A stretch of 37,819 bases of DNA from a virus, in the IMG/VR virus record IMGVR_UViG_3300020034_000047, positions 1 through 37,819 of that record. One strand, 5' to 3'. Position 1 is the stretch's first letter. Each line of letters begins with the position of its first letter. Made by a program: the position numbers and the translations under genes. Below the pieces are notes generated by a model that was given only the letters and a program-made list of their open reading frames with translations, was not told where the DNA came from and searched no databases. Of this stretch, positions 14,105 to 23,013 are shown one piece after another.

Positions 14105-15068
14105 AACCTCCGTTAAGGATAAAACCTGCATCAGACCTGTTGCCGCGGACGATATCTGAGTCAAAGAAAGCCGTTACTGCCGGATTGGAGTTAAGGCTCT
14201 TGATCATCTTCAAAGATTCGTCAGCTTGGCGCATCAAGGTAGGGCCTACGCCCTTACCGTATTCGGGGGCTAGTTCTACGGCTAGGTTCTTCTTGATCGC
14301 TCGGGCGTAGCCTTGAGGAAGATTTACGGATTGAGTGAGCGTCGTGAAGTCGGAGAAGATCGTATCGGTAAATAAGTGCAGTTCGCCGGCAGTCTGGGGG
14401 GCTTGGTAGAAATAGACATTGCCGTAAGGGAAGGTCGGGTTGTACCACCCAAGGATCGGCCACGGTGAACCAGGTAACCCCTTTAGTCCTATCGCGTTGT
14501 ACTTATCTCGCGTGGTATCGAAATCAATCGGGTAATCAAGCCCGGTAGTGCCGGAAGTCGTAACTCGCGTGAACCCGTTCGTGATACGAAGCGGGCGCGC
14601 GACGGCGAAGTTACCGGGAACCGTAAAGGTGAAGGTCTCAGCCGGATTGACAGTCGAGAGCGCATTAGCGCTCATCAAGATAGTACCGGCACCAGAGTTG
14701 AACGAAATAACCTTCGTTCCACTTGGGAGTTGTGCGTTGGTATCTGTGAGCGTACCACCCGCAATCAAATTAGAGGGAACTGTCACCCCGGAGATAGTTG
14801 GATTACCTCCGACAAGAGTACCCGTGAAAGTACCGCCGACCGGATTACCAATGGTGTATTGGTACTGTCCGGGGGTGAAGTTCAAGATATTTTCGACAAC
14901 CGAGTACACATTCAAGTGATCAATCGACCAACTCTCTAGCAAGTCGTTTAGCACCATAAGCGCATCAGCAGAATCAGAGGCCGAAGGCGTCTCTGCTGCT
15001 GCAAGCACGTTAATGTTGCGCAAGGCCCCAGTGATGAGGTCTTGTGCTGTACTGGTTACAGTAGACAC
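14097..15068 (-). CDS. P22 gp4-like head-to-tail adaptor (tail accessory factor)
   Basis: 323 aa. The N-terminal helical part (TAQDLITGALRNINVLA, SASDSADALMVLNDLLESW) is the hallmark of the P22 gp4-type adaptor that binds below the portal ring, and the C-terminal part (INLPQGY-type NLPQGYARAIKKNLAVELAP) also fits the family. An extra beta module sits at about 80-150 (VGGNPTISGVTVPS, LPSGTKVISFN, ILMSANALS), making it longer than P22 gp4 (about 166 aa). Its position after the coat genes supports the call. Confidence 0.78.
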   Translation of the reverse strand: MSTVTSTAQDLITGALRNINVLAAAETPSASDSADALMVLNDLLESWSIDHLNVYSVVENILNFTPGQYQYTIGNPVGGTFTGTLVGGNPTISGVTVPSNLIAGGTLTDTNAQLPSGTKVISFNSGAGTILMSANALSTVNPAETFTFTVPGNFAVARPLRITNGFTRVTTSGTTGLDYPIDFDTTRDKYNAIGLKGLPGSPWPILGWYNPTFPYGNVYFYQAPQTAGELHLFTDTIFSDFTTLTQSVNLPQGYARAIKKNLAVELAPEYGKGVGPTLMRQADESLKMIKSLNSNPAVTAFFDSDIVRGNRSDAGFILNGGFS

Positions 15069-15074
15069 TTAGAG

Positions 15075-15410
15075 TTAGACCAGAACGGCCGGCAAAGAGG
15101 TGCCTACAGCATCAAAACGATCAACGTTAATGATGTAGTTATTGGCAGTCGGGGTTAGCGACGCACCAGTTGTATTAACGAATGTGATTCCGAGAGTGTT
15201 TGCAGCCGTGACTCGCATACCGATGACTGACAGACCCGCAACAAGTGGAGCAATCAATTGGTAGTTAATGAAGTCGCCGACCTGTAAGCCACCTACGGTA
15301 AACGTCTGTTCAGCCGTAGCAACAGTAAGAACCGCAACCGGCGTGATTACTGGCTGAACCAATTGGGACAACACAATGTTCCCAATTACGCTTGTAGATT
15401 TACCTGGCAT
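15075..15410 (-). CDS. small virion protein between coat and adaptor
   Basis: 111 aa, beta-rich and low in charge (VLTVATAEQTFTVGGLQVG, LSVIGMRVTAANTLGITFVN). It lies six bases before the adaptor gene and after another small beta-rich protein, a place where podoviruses often encode decoration or head-completion proteins. No family recognised. Confidence 0.55.
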   Translation of the reverse strand: MPGKSTSVIGNIVLSQLVQPVITPVAVLTVATAEQTFTVGGLQVGDFINYQLIAPLVAGLSVIGMRVTAANTLGITFVNTTGASLTPTANNYIINVDRFDAVGTSLPAVLV

Positions 15411-15458
15411 ATGTATTTTCCTTTTAAAGACGCGGGGTGTAAGTCCCCCGCTCTTTTG

Positions 15459-15938
15459 TTACGACAGGTCGTAGCCGTACACGAAAATATCAACCGTTCC
15501 GCCCGCAACTGCGACGGTGAGATTGATATAGATGCTCGGGCTTGCCGTGCTGATGGGAATCGCCACAGCGGTCGTAGTAGCAGCCGAGACGGTTGCCACG
15601 GTCGTGCTGGTCTGCCCAGTCAGCGCCGAAGATGCACGAATGCTCGTGCCAGTCACGCCCGCGCCTGAGTTGATACTCAGCGTCGCGGCAGCAACCGACG
15701 CGCTAACTCCGTTCACCAAGCCGTTAGAAACGACGATGGTGGTTGGCACAAAGCTCGAACTGTTGTTGACCGGAATTGCGATGTCGCCCAGCGCAGAAAG
15801 CGGGGTAGCCCGCGATTCAGCGATGCAACGAAGCGCGTTCGTGGTCATCGGGAAAGCTGCCGAATTAGGCAGGTTGAACGGTTGCAGAGCGATGCCGCTG
15901 TTAACCGTAGTGACCGAAGAAGGTCCTGGATTAGCCAT
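15459..15938 (-). CDS. putative capsid decoration or structural protein
   Basis: 159 aa, directly downstream of the coat gene. It is Ala/Ser/Thr/Val-rich and predicted beta (IALQPFNLPNSAAFPM, TAVAIPISTASPSIYINLTV, TVDIFVYGYDLS). Size, composition and position fit a head-decoration protein. The assignment is by context only. The ATG follows an SD-like AAGGAG in the short gap after the coat stop. Confidence 0.5.
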   Translation of the reverse strand: MANPGPSSVTTVNSGIALQPFNLPNSAAFPMTTNALRCIAESRATPLSALGDIAIPVNNSSSFVPTTIVVSNGLVNGVSASVAAATLSINSGAGVTGTSIRASSALTGQTSTTVATVSAATTTAVAIPISTASPSIYINLTVAVAGGTVDIFVYGYDLS

Positions 15939-15954
15939 TTATATATACTCCTTA

Positions 15955-17262
15955 TTAACCGGCAATCTTGACGGCCAATTCCGGGTACAGCGAACCGTAA
16001 CCGTAGAGCACGTCAAAGCGGCAAGGGAGGGCGTCGTTGTTGATCGTGTACTGACGAACGACGCGGAAGTTAATCCCAGCCTCTTCATCAACTGCACGAG
16101 CAGCCATATCGACACCGCCCGGAAGATCGAGATCCGCGAACGCCAACGCGATTGCATCCTTATGCATCGCAATTGACTGCGGGCTGACAACACCGGCCGA
16201 AGCACCAGCAGCCGAACCCCAGACTTGCAGAGTCGCAGTCGCAGTCGGTTGAGCCGTGATGTTCTGGAACTGGCCGGCGAAGATGCCGACGCTCTTGACC
16301 CACACCGACAACGCGCCACCAGCAGTGGACGAGTAAACGCCCGTAGTGCTGTTGTACGTGCCGGAAGTCAAAGGAGCGCCCGGAGCGATCACAACGAACT
16401 GACGTTGCCGATTCGAACCATAGGCACCGCGTGACTGCGGGTTAGCAGAGAACACACCGGTAACGGTGAGGATGTCGCCTACAGTCAAACGAGGCGCAGC
16501 CGCCGCGGTCCAGCCGTTCGTCTCCATGACGCCAGTAGCCGCCCAACCAGAGCCCAACCACGCGCTAGACGTGTTGTTGGTCAAAGCAGGCGTACCACCT
16601 TGCGCGCCAACCGTATACGAGACCACGTTCTGGTCCATGTACCAATTGAAGCCCGCGAAATTCTTCGCGATCATGCCCTTCTCAATCTGCTCAGAAATCA
16701 CAGACTGGGGATTGAACAGACCCTTAACCGAGTCCTGCGCGTAAGCCATGCTGAACGGATCAAGAATGACGACACGCTTGCCGTCACGGGGGGCAGCTTC
16801 ACCGTCGAGAATCGCACCCGCGAGGGTGAAGCTCAGGAAGGAAGCCGGGGGAGTTCCAGGAGTACCAACCGCGTTCGGGGTGTTCTGGTACGCGAAGACT
16901 GCGCCGTCGCGGTCAATCTTGTTAGCAACCGTGGCAACTGCCGGGTTGATAATGCGCTCTTTGAACAGGTCAACCGAAGTCGCCAAGTCGGCAGTCGTGA
17001 ACTGCACATCGACGTGGAACTGGGTGGTGAGGGTGACAGGAACGAAGGTTTCGTTCGTATCTTCCACGTTAAGCGCGGGACCAGTGGTGCCCAAGTAACG
17101 CGGGGGTTTGCGGACGTTTACCGTGTAACCGATTTTCGCACCCGAAAGGGCGAACTGATCGGCGTACTGGCGGTTCACGTGCTCCGCGAAGCACAGATCG
17201 TTCTCGAGAACCATAAGGCCCTCGTTGGTGATCTGGCTGATCGTCAGAAGGTTATTAGCCAT
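15955..17262 (-). CDS. major capsid protein, P22 coat family
   Basis: 435 aa. The start MANNLLTISQITNEGL, then NRQYADQFALSGAKIGYTVN and VRKPPRYLG, matches the P22 gp5 coat-protein family nearly motif for motif. The length agrees with P22 coat (430 aa). It forms the HK97-fold capsid shell; the region at about 250-340 probably includes the family's inserted domain. It lies downstream of the scaffold, as in P22. Confidence 0.92.
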   Translation of the reverse strand: MANNLLTISQITNEGLMVLENDLCFAEHVNRQYADQFALSGAKIGYTVNVRKPPRYLGTTGPALNVEDTNETFVPVTLTTQFHVDVQFTTADLATSVDLFKERIINPAVATVANKIDRDGAVFAYQNTPNAVGTPGTPPASFLSFTLAGAILDGEAAPRDGKRVVILDPFSMAYAQDSVKGLFNPQSVISEQIEKGMIAKNFAGFNWYMDQNVVSYTVGAQGGTPALTNNTSSAWLGSGWAATGVMETNGWTAAAAPRLTVGDILTVTGVFSANPQSRGAYGSNRQRQFVVIAPGAPLTSGTYNSTTGVYSSTAGGALSVWVKSVGIFAGQFQNITAQPTATATLQVWGSAAGASAGVVSPQSIAMHKDAIALAFADLDLPGGVDMAARAVDEEAGINFRVVRQYTINNDALPCRFDVLYGYGSLYPELAVKIAG

Positions 17263-17295
17263 TAGTGAAAAAGCTCCGTTAAAGGAGCACTGCCT

Positions 17296-18276
17296 TTATC
17301 GACGTTTATTTGCGCGTTGCTGCTCGAGGCGAGCGTTGCGGTAGTCTTTGAAGTTCATCGGCGCAGAGATGTTCGTGGGAACAATCCCCGGCTCTTTACC
17401 CTTGAGACTCGGCGGAGGGGGCGGTGCCTTTGTAGTGTTTGTAGAATCTATAGTTGAGGTTTTAGTAGAGGTTTCAGGCAAAGCCTTGACCTCTTTCGTG
17501 TATTTCAATTCCAGTTTGCCGAGTTCTAAAAGAGCTTTAGCCGGGGTAAGCGCATACAAGCGCTTCTCGTCTTCTGGGTTCTTACGAATGTGATAAGCAA
17601 GGTGCGCGCCGACATCCGAATCAAGAATTGCCATCTTGATATGCTCGGGTACAAAGGGATTATCTCTGCCTGCCGCTTCAATGACTTCTACGAAGTCCGG
17701 CAGATCTTCCTTAGCGGATACGATCTGACTAGCAATGCGGGCATTGATCTTTTCTTGATCCACTTTGAATTGTCGATCCGCTTCGATCTTGTTGAATTCC
17801 TTCAACGCTTCGCTGCGGTTCCACTTTCCCCAGTCTTTCAAGAACTCCTTTTGATCCGTGTACTTTGTCGGATCAGGCTCTAGTTCTTCTTGCTTAACTT
17901 CCGCCTTAATATCAGCAGGCTTGGCTTTAGTTAGCTCGACTTCAAGTTCTCCAATGCGTCTCTCTGCGCGTAACCGCATTTCATACTCGGACTCTGCAAA
18001 CTCTTCGAGTTCGCGCTTCTGAGCTGTGAGCTCATCAATCCGGGGTTGAACTGGGTTTTTCTTCTTCGCTGTCGGCTCTTGGTCGCCAGGATCTGGTGCG
18101 CCAGAGACATTAGGTTTCGTCTCTTTCGCTTCCACTATGACTGGCTCACTTTTGGCATCTGCAATCTTATTGACTGCATCTGTCATTTGTTCGCCGGTCT
18201 GAATCTCGGTAGACTTAATCTGCCGTTCAGCCACGTATTCCGCTAAATTCGCATTAGTCACTGACTTAATCGCCAT
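17296..18276 (-). CDS. scaffolding protein
   Basis: 326 aa from the ATG at 18276, chosen because GTGGAG precedes it; the frame is open upstream to 18417 but that stretch has no fitting start. The protein is highly charged and helical with a coiled-coil region (AQKRELEEFAESEYEMRLRA, RIGELEVELTKAK) and a basic C-terminus (NARLEQQRANKRR) like the coat-binding tail of P22 gp8. It lies between portal and coat, the standard scaffold position, and would direct procapsid assembly and then leave. Confidence 0.8.
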   Translation of the reverse strand: MAIKSVTNANLAEYVAERQIKSTEIQTGEQMTDAVNKIADAKSEPVIVEAKETKPNVSGAPDPGDQEPTAKKKNPVQPRIDELTAQKRELEEFAESEYEMRLRAERRIGELEVELTKAKPADIKAEVKQEELEPDPTKYTDQKEFLKDWGKWNRSEALKEFNKIEADRQFKVDQEKINARIASQIVSAKEDLPDFVEVIEAAGRDNPFVPEHIKMAILDSDVGAHLAYHIRKNPEDEKRLYALTPAKALLELGKLELKYTKEVKALPETSTKTSTIDSTNTTKAPPPPPSLKGKEPGIVPTNISAPMNFKDYRNARLEQQRANKRR

Positions 18277-18295
18277 GGAAAATCTCCACGAATAT

Positions 18296-18339
18296 TCGGT
18301 GGGTGACACCGAACTTTTAACCTCAACAGACAGGTTGAG
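18296..18339 (-). other. two tandem stem-loops in the portal-scaffold gap
   Basis: TCGGTG (18296-18301) pairs with CACCGA (18307-18312), and CTCAAC (18322-18327) with GTTGAG (18334-18339). They lie in the scaffold mRNA leader, 20-60 nt before its ATG, and neither is followed by a clean T run. They may be processing or partial-attenuation sites. Confidence 0.45.
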
Positions 18340-18433
18340 TAGCTGAACTTTCGCCGTGATTCCCCATCGTTGGTGGAGGGTCGATAGAATGAGTCGCCGG
18401 TATTTCGTTGAAACCAAGCCCCGGCGGAGGCGG

Positions 18434-20539
18434 TTAATCTTTGGTTACAGCTCTTTCGGCGGCTGCTGCCGTAATAGATGCAAGCTCTTTTTGGTGGCCC
18501 GCTTCTGCGTGGGTATTCATCAACTGCCCAGCCGTTTGAATCTCTGCTACGTCGCGGGCGGTAGTGCCTCTAACGTGCGTATCGAAGATCGCGGTATCAG
18601 ACTTAAGTTTCGTGTCGTGAACTCTGGCAGTCAGTTCCATTTCAGTACGTTTGTTCTCACCGTCTTGCTTGATGTGCTCAAGCTGGTGCTTGGACTTAAG
18701 TTCGAGTTCCAAGGCCATTGCGTGTTGATTGGCTTGGCTCAATTGATCCTGCAGGCCCTTAATCATTGCTTGAGCGGCAGGGGGCAATTGCGATTGCATG
18801 TCTTGCTGCGCTGCTGGTATCTCGGCGGCGGCGCGATCTGCCATCTCATCGGCGCCATCCCAATCGAAGGATCGCAGGATAATGTCGGCTGATTGCTTTG
18901 CGACTAGTTCGCCCATAGGCGTAGTAAGCAGTTCGAGCTTAGCCGCGGCAGACTCTTGCCGCGCAGTCTTGTAGCCAGGGCCGGTATCCATGACAATCTC
19001 GTACCGGCCTACGGACATGTCATTTTTGACTTGGGTCACGGCGCCCGTTATCGCATCTGTGATCTTTTGGTTGATCGTGACCATCTGTGAACGTCCGTCC
19101 GGCATTACGATGCGCTGCATGCGCTCGGTATCGTAAATGTGCGGAATCAGGTCAAGAATGATCTTGCCTAAGTGCCGTAACGAACGAGTCAAATTATCGT
19201 AGAAGTCGTAGTGCGATATGTCAGCCAGGCCGGCGCGTTCTCTGAGAGCGACGCCAGAGACAACTTCACCCTTTGCATCTGCGCCAGGATCGTGAGGCAT
19301 ACCCGCAACGGCCATAAAGTTAGATTGATTGCCGGCGGACCACTCTTGGAAGCCAGACGCGACCGGGGGCGGATTCTGGCGCACCGGCGGCGGATTCGGT
19401 AAACCGTCAATGTTCTTAGTCGGTGCGTACTCGAGCCCGACTATCGGCTTGCGGTTCGCATCACGCCAAGCACCTTCGTGGCCATCCATGAACCCTTCAG
19501 CACCAAGCCAAGGGGCTTTAGGCTGCAAGGCGTACAGTTCAGTCTTGGCAGTCTCGGAATAGTTGAACATGCGGGCAGGGTCGCGAAGATCGCGGACCAT
19601 GCCCTTAAGCTTTACTTTGCCATTAACGTCAAGAGTACGCCCATAGACCGGAACCCACGGAATGTACTTACCAGGCCACGTACCTTGCTCAAGAATGCGA
19701 AAGGCCGAGCACAAATACCACTTAACTGTCGGTACAAAGGTTTCTCTCTCAGTTATGACCGTAACGCCCGCCAGGGCGAATGCTTTCTTATTGAACTCGG
19801 ATTTAAGCTGTGTAGAGCCGTCAGAGAGCGCTAGAACTTTGTCTTTCTTGTGCTCAATCCGCCAGTATTTAGCTACGCGAATTTGTTCTTTATTTGACCA
19901 AGACGGGATATCGTCTCCTACGCCTTGGAAGCTCCACCCGCCCGGATCCAACTCACCGAACTTAGCTTTGTACTCATCCCGGCGCATGAAATCTGATTCA
20001 ATGTGCCACTGGGCGTCGGATCCGTCCGGCATTACCGAGGATGGATCTCCGTAGTGCCTAAAGGGATTGCGGCAAGCCTCGATCTTAATCTCTTGGTCAA
20101 AAGTGTCGTGAGAGACGTAATCGGTCGTTGCACCTATCCACCCCAGTCCGCCAGTAATGGCGCAATCGCCGGCTGTGTCATAAGCGAAGTCCGCACCAGA
20201 GATATCTTCTATGTGGCGGATCATGCCGGTAACGACTTTAGCGTCGTCTACCGTAGCGCTTGATACCGGATCGGCTTTGATACGCGGGCAGTTCTCACGA
20301 AGCGCGTTAGAGACGCGCCGAACCATAGCATCAGTCAAGTTGACCGTGATACACGGACGCGCATCCGTTTCACGGTCGCGGCGGATATCTACCGGCCACT
20401 GGTCCCCGTTCCGGAAGTCGAAATCCGTAAGCGCTTGCGAGCGATTATCTGATTCCCACGCGATAGCATCCTCGAGCCTCTTGCGAGCCTCTATGATAAT
20501 ATCGTCGTCAGTCTTAGCCGGAACGTCGGGGTAAGCCAC
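18434..20539 (-). CDS. portal protein, P22 gp1 family
   Basis: 701 aa from the GTG at 20539, which lies 2 nt after the previous stop; a GTG at 20581 would add 14 residues but overlap the upstream gene. Family features include the N-terminal TDFDFRNGDQWP, ITVNLTDAMVRRVSNALREN, DTAGDCAITGGLGWIGA, CRNPFRHYGDPSS and the long helical C-terminal barrel region (QAMIKGLQDQLSQANQHAMA). Length is close to P22 gp1 (725 aa). It forms the dodecameric DNA channel at the head vertex and docks terminase and adaptor. Confidence 0.9.
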   Translation of the reverse strand: MAYPDVPAKTDDDIIIEARKRLEDAIAWESDNRSQALTDFDFRNGDQWPVDIRRDRETDARPCITVNLTDAMVRRVSNALRENCPRIKADPVSSATVDDAKVVTGMIRHIEDISGADFAYDTAGDCAITGGLGWIGATTDYVSHDTFDQEIKIEACRNPFRHYGDPSSVMPDGSDAQWHIESDFMRRDEYKAKFGELDPGGWSFQGVGDDIPSWSNKEQIRVAKYWRIEHKKDKVLALSDGSTQLKSEFNKKAFALAGVTVITERETFVPTVKWYLCSAFRILEQGTWPGKYIPWVPVYGRTLDVNGKVKLKGMVRDLRDPARMFNYSETAKTELYALQPKAPWLGAEGFMDGHEGAWRDANRKPIVGLEYAPTKNIDGLPNPPPVRQNPPPVASGFQEWSAGNQSNFMAVAGMPHDPGADAKGEVVSGVALRERAGLADISHYDFYDNLTRSLRHLGKIILDLIPHIYDTERMQRIVMPDGRSQMVTINQKITDAITGAVTQVKNDMSVGRYEIVMDTGPGYKTARQESAAAKLELLTTPMGELVAKQSADIILRSFDWDGADEMADRAAAEIPAAQQDMQSQLPPAAQAMIKGLQDQLSQANQHAMALELELKSKHQLEHIKQDGENKRTEMELTARVHDTKLKSDTAIFDTHVRGTTARDVAEIQTAGQLMNTHAEAGHQKELASITAAAAERAVTKD

Positions 20540-20541
20540 TT

Positions 20542-20736
20542 TTAGTCTTGGAATCCTGCAGAGCGACGCAAGCGGCGCCACTCCGGGTTTGTTTCTTCTA
20601 GTTTTGCAAGCCCTACGGCGAGCGCTCGTTGTTCTAATTCTTGGTAGGAGGGCTGCTTAGGAATGACGATTTCCGAGGCGGGAGGCGGAGGTTGCAGATC
20701 TTGCTGTTGCTTAAGCGTAAGTGTCGGTCTTTTCAT
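20542..20736 (-). CDS. small protein between terminase and portal
   Basis: 64 aa from the ATG at 20736, which overlaps the terminase stop as ATGA; an upstream ATG at 20745 would add three residues. It has a Pro-rich start (QQQDLQPPPPASEIV) and a charged helical end (ELEQRALAVGLAKLEE). Genes of this kind are common between TerL and portal, but I recognise no function. Confidence 0.5.
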   Translation of the reverse strand: MKRPTLTLKQQQDLQPPPPASEIVIPKQPSYQELEQRALAVGLAKLEETNPEWRRLRRSAGFQD

Positions 20737-22100
20737 CCCATCCAACCTTGTGCGGCCCCTAGGTGGGCACCGGTATCTACGAACCGTCGTTTGCTTTGTT
20801 TGATCTTCGCCTCTCGGCGCATCATCACGCCGTAGCGTGTGGCTGATAGCAGATCGTCGTTCTCTTTGACTATCAAACCGTCTTTGCGGTGATAGAGATT
20901 AAATTCTTCGAACCAGTCAGCTAAGTGTGCGAACACTTTTAAGCGGCCGGTTTGCATCCGGTCCAACATTTCCATTACACCGGCTTCGAGACCCGAGCTC
21001 CCATCCTCGAAAGTGCTTCGGAAGGGGAGCATCTTTAGTCCGGCCATCTCGTACTGTGCCGCGAGCTGATCACCAGATCCCTTGTCGTGCTGCAGACCGT
21101 CGTGCGGCCACGCCCACGGAATCCAATCTCCCCAAGGCTTGACCGCGGCGGCGAACATCAACGGCGTTTGTTGGGATGCGCGGTGCGCGTGCGTGACATA
21201 GAGCACGTCACTATCTCTATCCCAAGCAAGTCCGATGCCGGCACTAGGGTGAGCCCACCCAAAATCAAGCCCGTTAATTCGGGGCCAGTGAGCGGGGATC
21301 GCGAACGAAGCGCACGTAATCTCGCTTTGGCTCACCGGGAAGACCTTTCCCGACCCTAGCTGCGGTATTCCCTTCGTTCTCGCTTCTCTCTCATGAGCGG
21401 GATACGAAGCGACAATCATCTCTATTTGTTCTTTGGTGTAGTGGCCGGCATCCTCAATAGTCATTGAGGTAACGGAAGTATTAGGCGGCTTTTCTAGTAA
21501 GAACCGCTTAACTACACCAGACATGCCGAGAAGCGGCGTGAAGGTCATCATAATTATGCCGGATGTGGCATTAGTACGAGTTAGACCTTCAGTATAAATA
21601 TCCTCAGGTGGCTCCTCGTCGAACCAAATACCGTCAAGAGTTTCCCCTTGCCACTTCTCTCGTCCCTTCTCGTAGCTCTTAAAGGCTAAATGGGATATTT
21701 CCCCTGACTCGTGACGGACCTTAATATTGTCCACAAGGTCAGGAGTGCCGCGGGCCAGGGTGACATCCACCAAGCATTCTTTAGGTATTGATCCAGTACC
21801 GTGCTCGCCTGTACGGCCCAGTAGAATGCGTTGGGGATTGTCTCGAGTCGATTCACCGGTAACACCAGCGGCCCACCAGTTAGTAGGGCGGTCCCACTTC
21901 TTGCCCTGCCATTCGTCCGGGTATCTCCCGGTCAAGTGCATGGCTACTTCCATCCCTGCGCACCAAGTCTTACCGACTTGGTTAGCCGCCATGAGCATTC
22001 GTTCTCGCTCTGGCTTAGAATGGAACGTTAGTTGCTTAGGATAAGGCTTGTAGTCAATTAACCGTCGTAACGTCGCTCTGCGAGCTTGCTCTCGTTCCAT
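20733..22100 (-). CDS. terL: terminase large subunit
   Basis: 455 aa from the ATG at 22100; a TTG at 22157 would extend it by 19 residues into the small-terminase gene. ATPase domain: Walker A ANQVGKT (residues 39-45) and Walker B GIWFDEE with the catalytic Glu. Nuclease domain: GLDFGWAHP supplies the first Asp, WPHDGLQHD a second acidic site, and a third acidic position lies near LLSATRYGVM. The order and spacing match P22/T7-type terminases that cut and pump DNA into the procapsid. It overlaps the small subunit by about 47 nt. Confidence 0.92.
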   Translation of the reverse strand: MEREQARRATLRRLIDYKPYPKQLTFHSKPERERMLMAANQVGKTWCAGMEVAMHLTGRYPDEWQGKKWDRPTNWWAAGVTGESTRDNPQRILLGRTGEHGTGSIPKECLVDVTLARGTPDLVDNIKVRHESGEISHLAFKSYEKGREKWQGETLDGIWFDEEPPEDIYTEGLTRTNATSGIIMMTFTPLLGMSGVVKRFLLEKPPNTSVTSMTIEDAGHYTKEQIEMIVASYPAHEREARTKGIPQLGSGKVFPVSQSEITCASFAIPAHWPRINGLDFGWAHPSAGIGLAWDRDSDVLYVTHAHRASQQTPLMFAAAVKPWGDWIPWAWPHDGLQHDKGSGDQLAAQYEMAGLKMLPFRSTFEDGSSGLEAGVMEMLDRMQTGRLKVFAHLADWFEEFNLYHRKDGLIVKENDDLLSATRYGVMMRREAKIKQSKRRFVDTGAHLGAAQGWMG

Positions 22101-22494
22101 CTTCTTCAAGATTATTAACGGAGATTTGAGATCGGCAGTGGGCGATAATTGCGGCAAGTTCTTCGTCTCTGAGGTCTTCTAAAGGCTGGATCTTTTCCAT
22201 TTGCTTGGGCAGTAACGCAGCTATGACCTTTACGTAGCCGAGCGGGTCTTTGTTGCGCGCTCGCGAGATAACCTTCTCGCCGTGCTTGTTGAAATCGGCC
22301 CCTAGCGCCTTTAGGAAATCTGCTGTGAGAGAATTGCGGGCGCCTACCGGCTTACCGCCAGGATTTCCTGAAACACCTTTCTGAAACTGCCAAGGCTTAA
22401 GGTTTGAGCCGCGCTTAGAAGCTGGCATCGTTATTGTTCGACCGTCTTCGAGCGTTAGCAGCTCGACTTTAGGCGGCTTGGGGGCCGGCTTCAT
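22054..22494 (-). CDS. terS: terminase small subunit-like, DUF5681
   Basis: 146 aa. The central motif WQFQKGVSGNPGGKPVGARN is the signature of DUF5681, found in phage proteins encoded directly before TerL and thought to act as small terminase. Helical segments follow (ADFLKALGADFNKHG, YVKVIAALLPKQM). It would recognise the packaging site and load TerL. The gene overlaps TerL downstream and the GroES-like gene upstream (26 nt). The small-terminase role is inferred from context. Confidence 0.72.
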   Translation of the reverse strand: MKPAPKPPKVELLTLEDGRTITMPASKRGSNLKPWQFQKGVSGNPGGKPVGARNSLTADFLKALGADFNKHGEKVISRARNKDPLGYVKVIAALLPKQMEKIQPLEDLRDEELAAIIAHCRSQISVNNLEEDGTRASSQSDVTTVN

Positions 22495-22885
22495 CTACGA
22501 TTCCGCACACGTCCTGCTCTTGGCAGATGATGTGCTCTACGGTTCCGATGTTCACTCGAGGGAATGAGTACCCGCCGATTTCCTTGCCGCCGAGCTCCAC
22601 AACGTCGCCAACCCGAACTTCACAACGTCGGACCCGTCCAGTCTCTCCCGACTTAATGGCTTCCCCACGGGAATTTCTGTAGATCCGTTTAAGACGATAA
22701 CCAGGGCCGATGGCAACGACCGTGCCACGTAGGGCCTTGCCTTCATGTACCACGTGAAGGATGGACGAGGTAATGCCCGGCAAAGGTCGCACGAACATGC
22801 GATCCCCAAGCGGCTTAATGGTCGCTTGAGGGTCAATGTATTCGACCCGTTTACGATCAAGTTCTACGCCCGATTTTTGTATCAT
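22469..22885 (-). CDS. GroES-like cochaperonin
   Basis: 138 aa. Residues ~22-70 read IKPLGDRMFVRPLPG, then GKALRGTVVAIGPGY, followed by VRVGDVVELGG and GTVEHIICQEQDVCGIVDE: the standard Cpn10 order (I-P-L-x-D-R-V; G-x-V-x-A-x-G-x-G; V-x-x-G-D-x-V; ...I-x-E-x-D-I-L-x-I). The mobile-loop region (PGITSSILHVVHEG) is present between the first strands. Phage cochaperonins such as T4 gp31 replace host GroES to fold capsid protein inside GroEL. The gene lies just upstream of small terminase, so it is made with the head genes. About 40 aa longer than bacterial GroES, mostly from an Arg/Lys-rich insertion (RIYRNSRGEAIK). Confidence 0.8.
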   Translation of the reverse strand: MIQKSGVELDRKRVEYIDPQATIKPLGDRMFVRPLPGITSSILHVVHEGKALRGTVVAIGPGYRLKRIYRNSRGEAIKSGETGRVRRCEVRVGDVVELGGKEIGGYSFPRVNIGTVEHIICQEQDVCGIVDEAGPQAA

Positions 22886-22887
22886 GA

Positions 22888-23013
22888 TTACGAGGCTTTA
22901 CCATGCTTGCAGACGTACTGGCCGAACCCTACCGGACGGCCACAACAAGGACAGAAGTGAATAGGCGGACTGTAAAAACTCGGGTAGCTCGGATAGGAAT
23001 ATTGCGGACTCAC
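22888..23013 (-). CDS. 41-aa putative zinc-ribbon peptide
   Basis: GTG start overlapping the upstream stop (GTGA); the stop is 2 nt before the GroES-like ATG. The sequence is Tyr/Pro/Ser-rich at the start (PQYSYPSYPSFYSPP), then CPCCGRPVGFGQYVCKHGKA, with CxxC plus C-x-H as a possible zinc site. Tight coupling on both sides argues that it is translated. Function unknown. Confidence 0.45.
   Translation of the reverse strand: MSPQYSYPSYPSFYSPPIHFCPCCGRPVGFGQYVCKHGKAS

Noticed and set aside
18277-18417. N-terminal extension of the scaffold gene
   Set aside because: The extra 47 residues have no domain-like character, would include both leader hairpins, and the ATG at 18276 has a proper ribosome-binding site.
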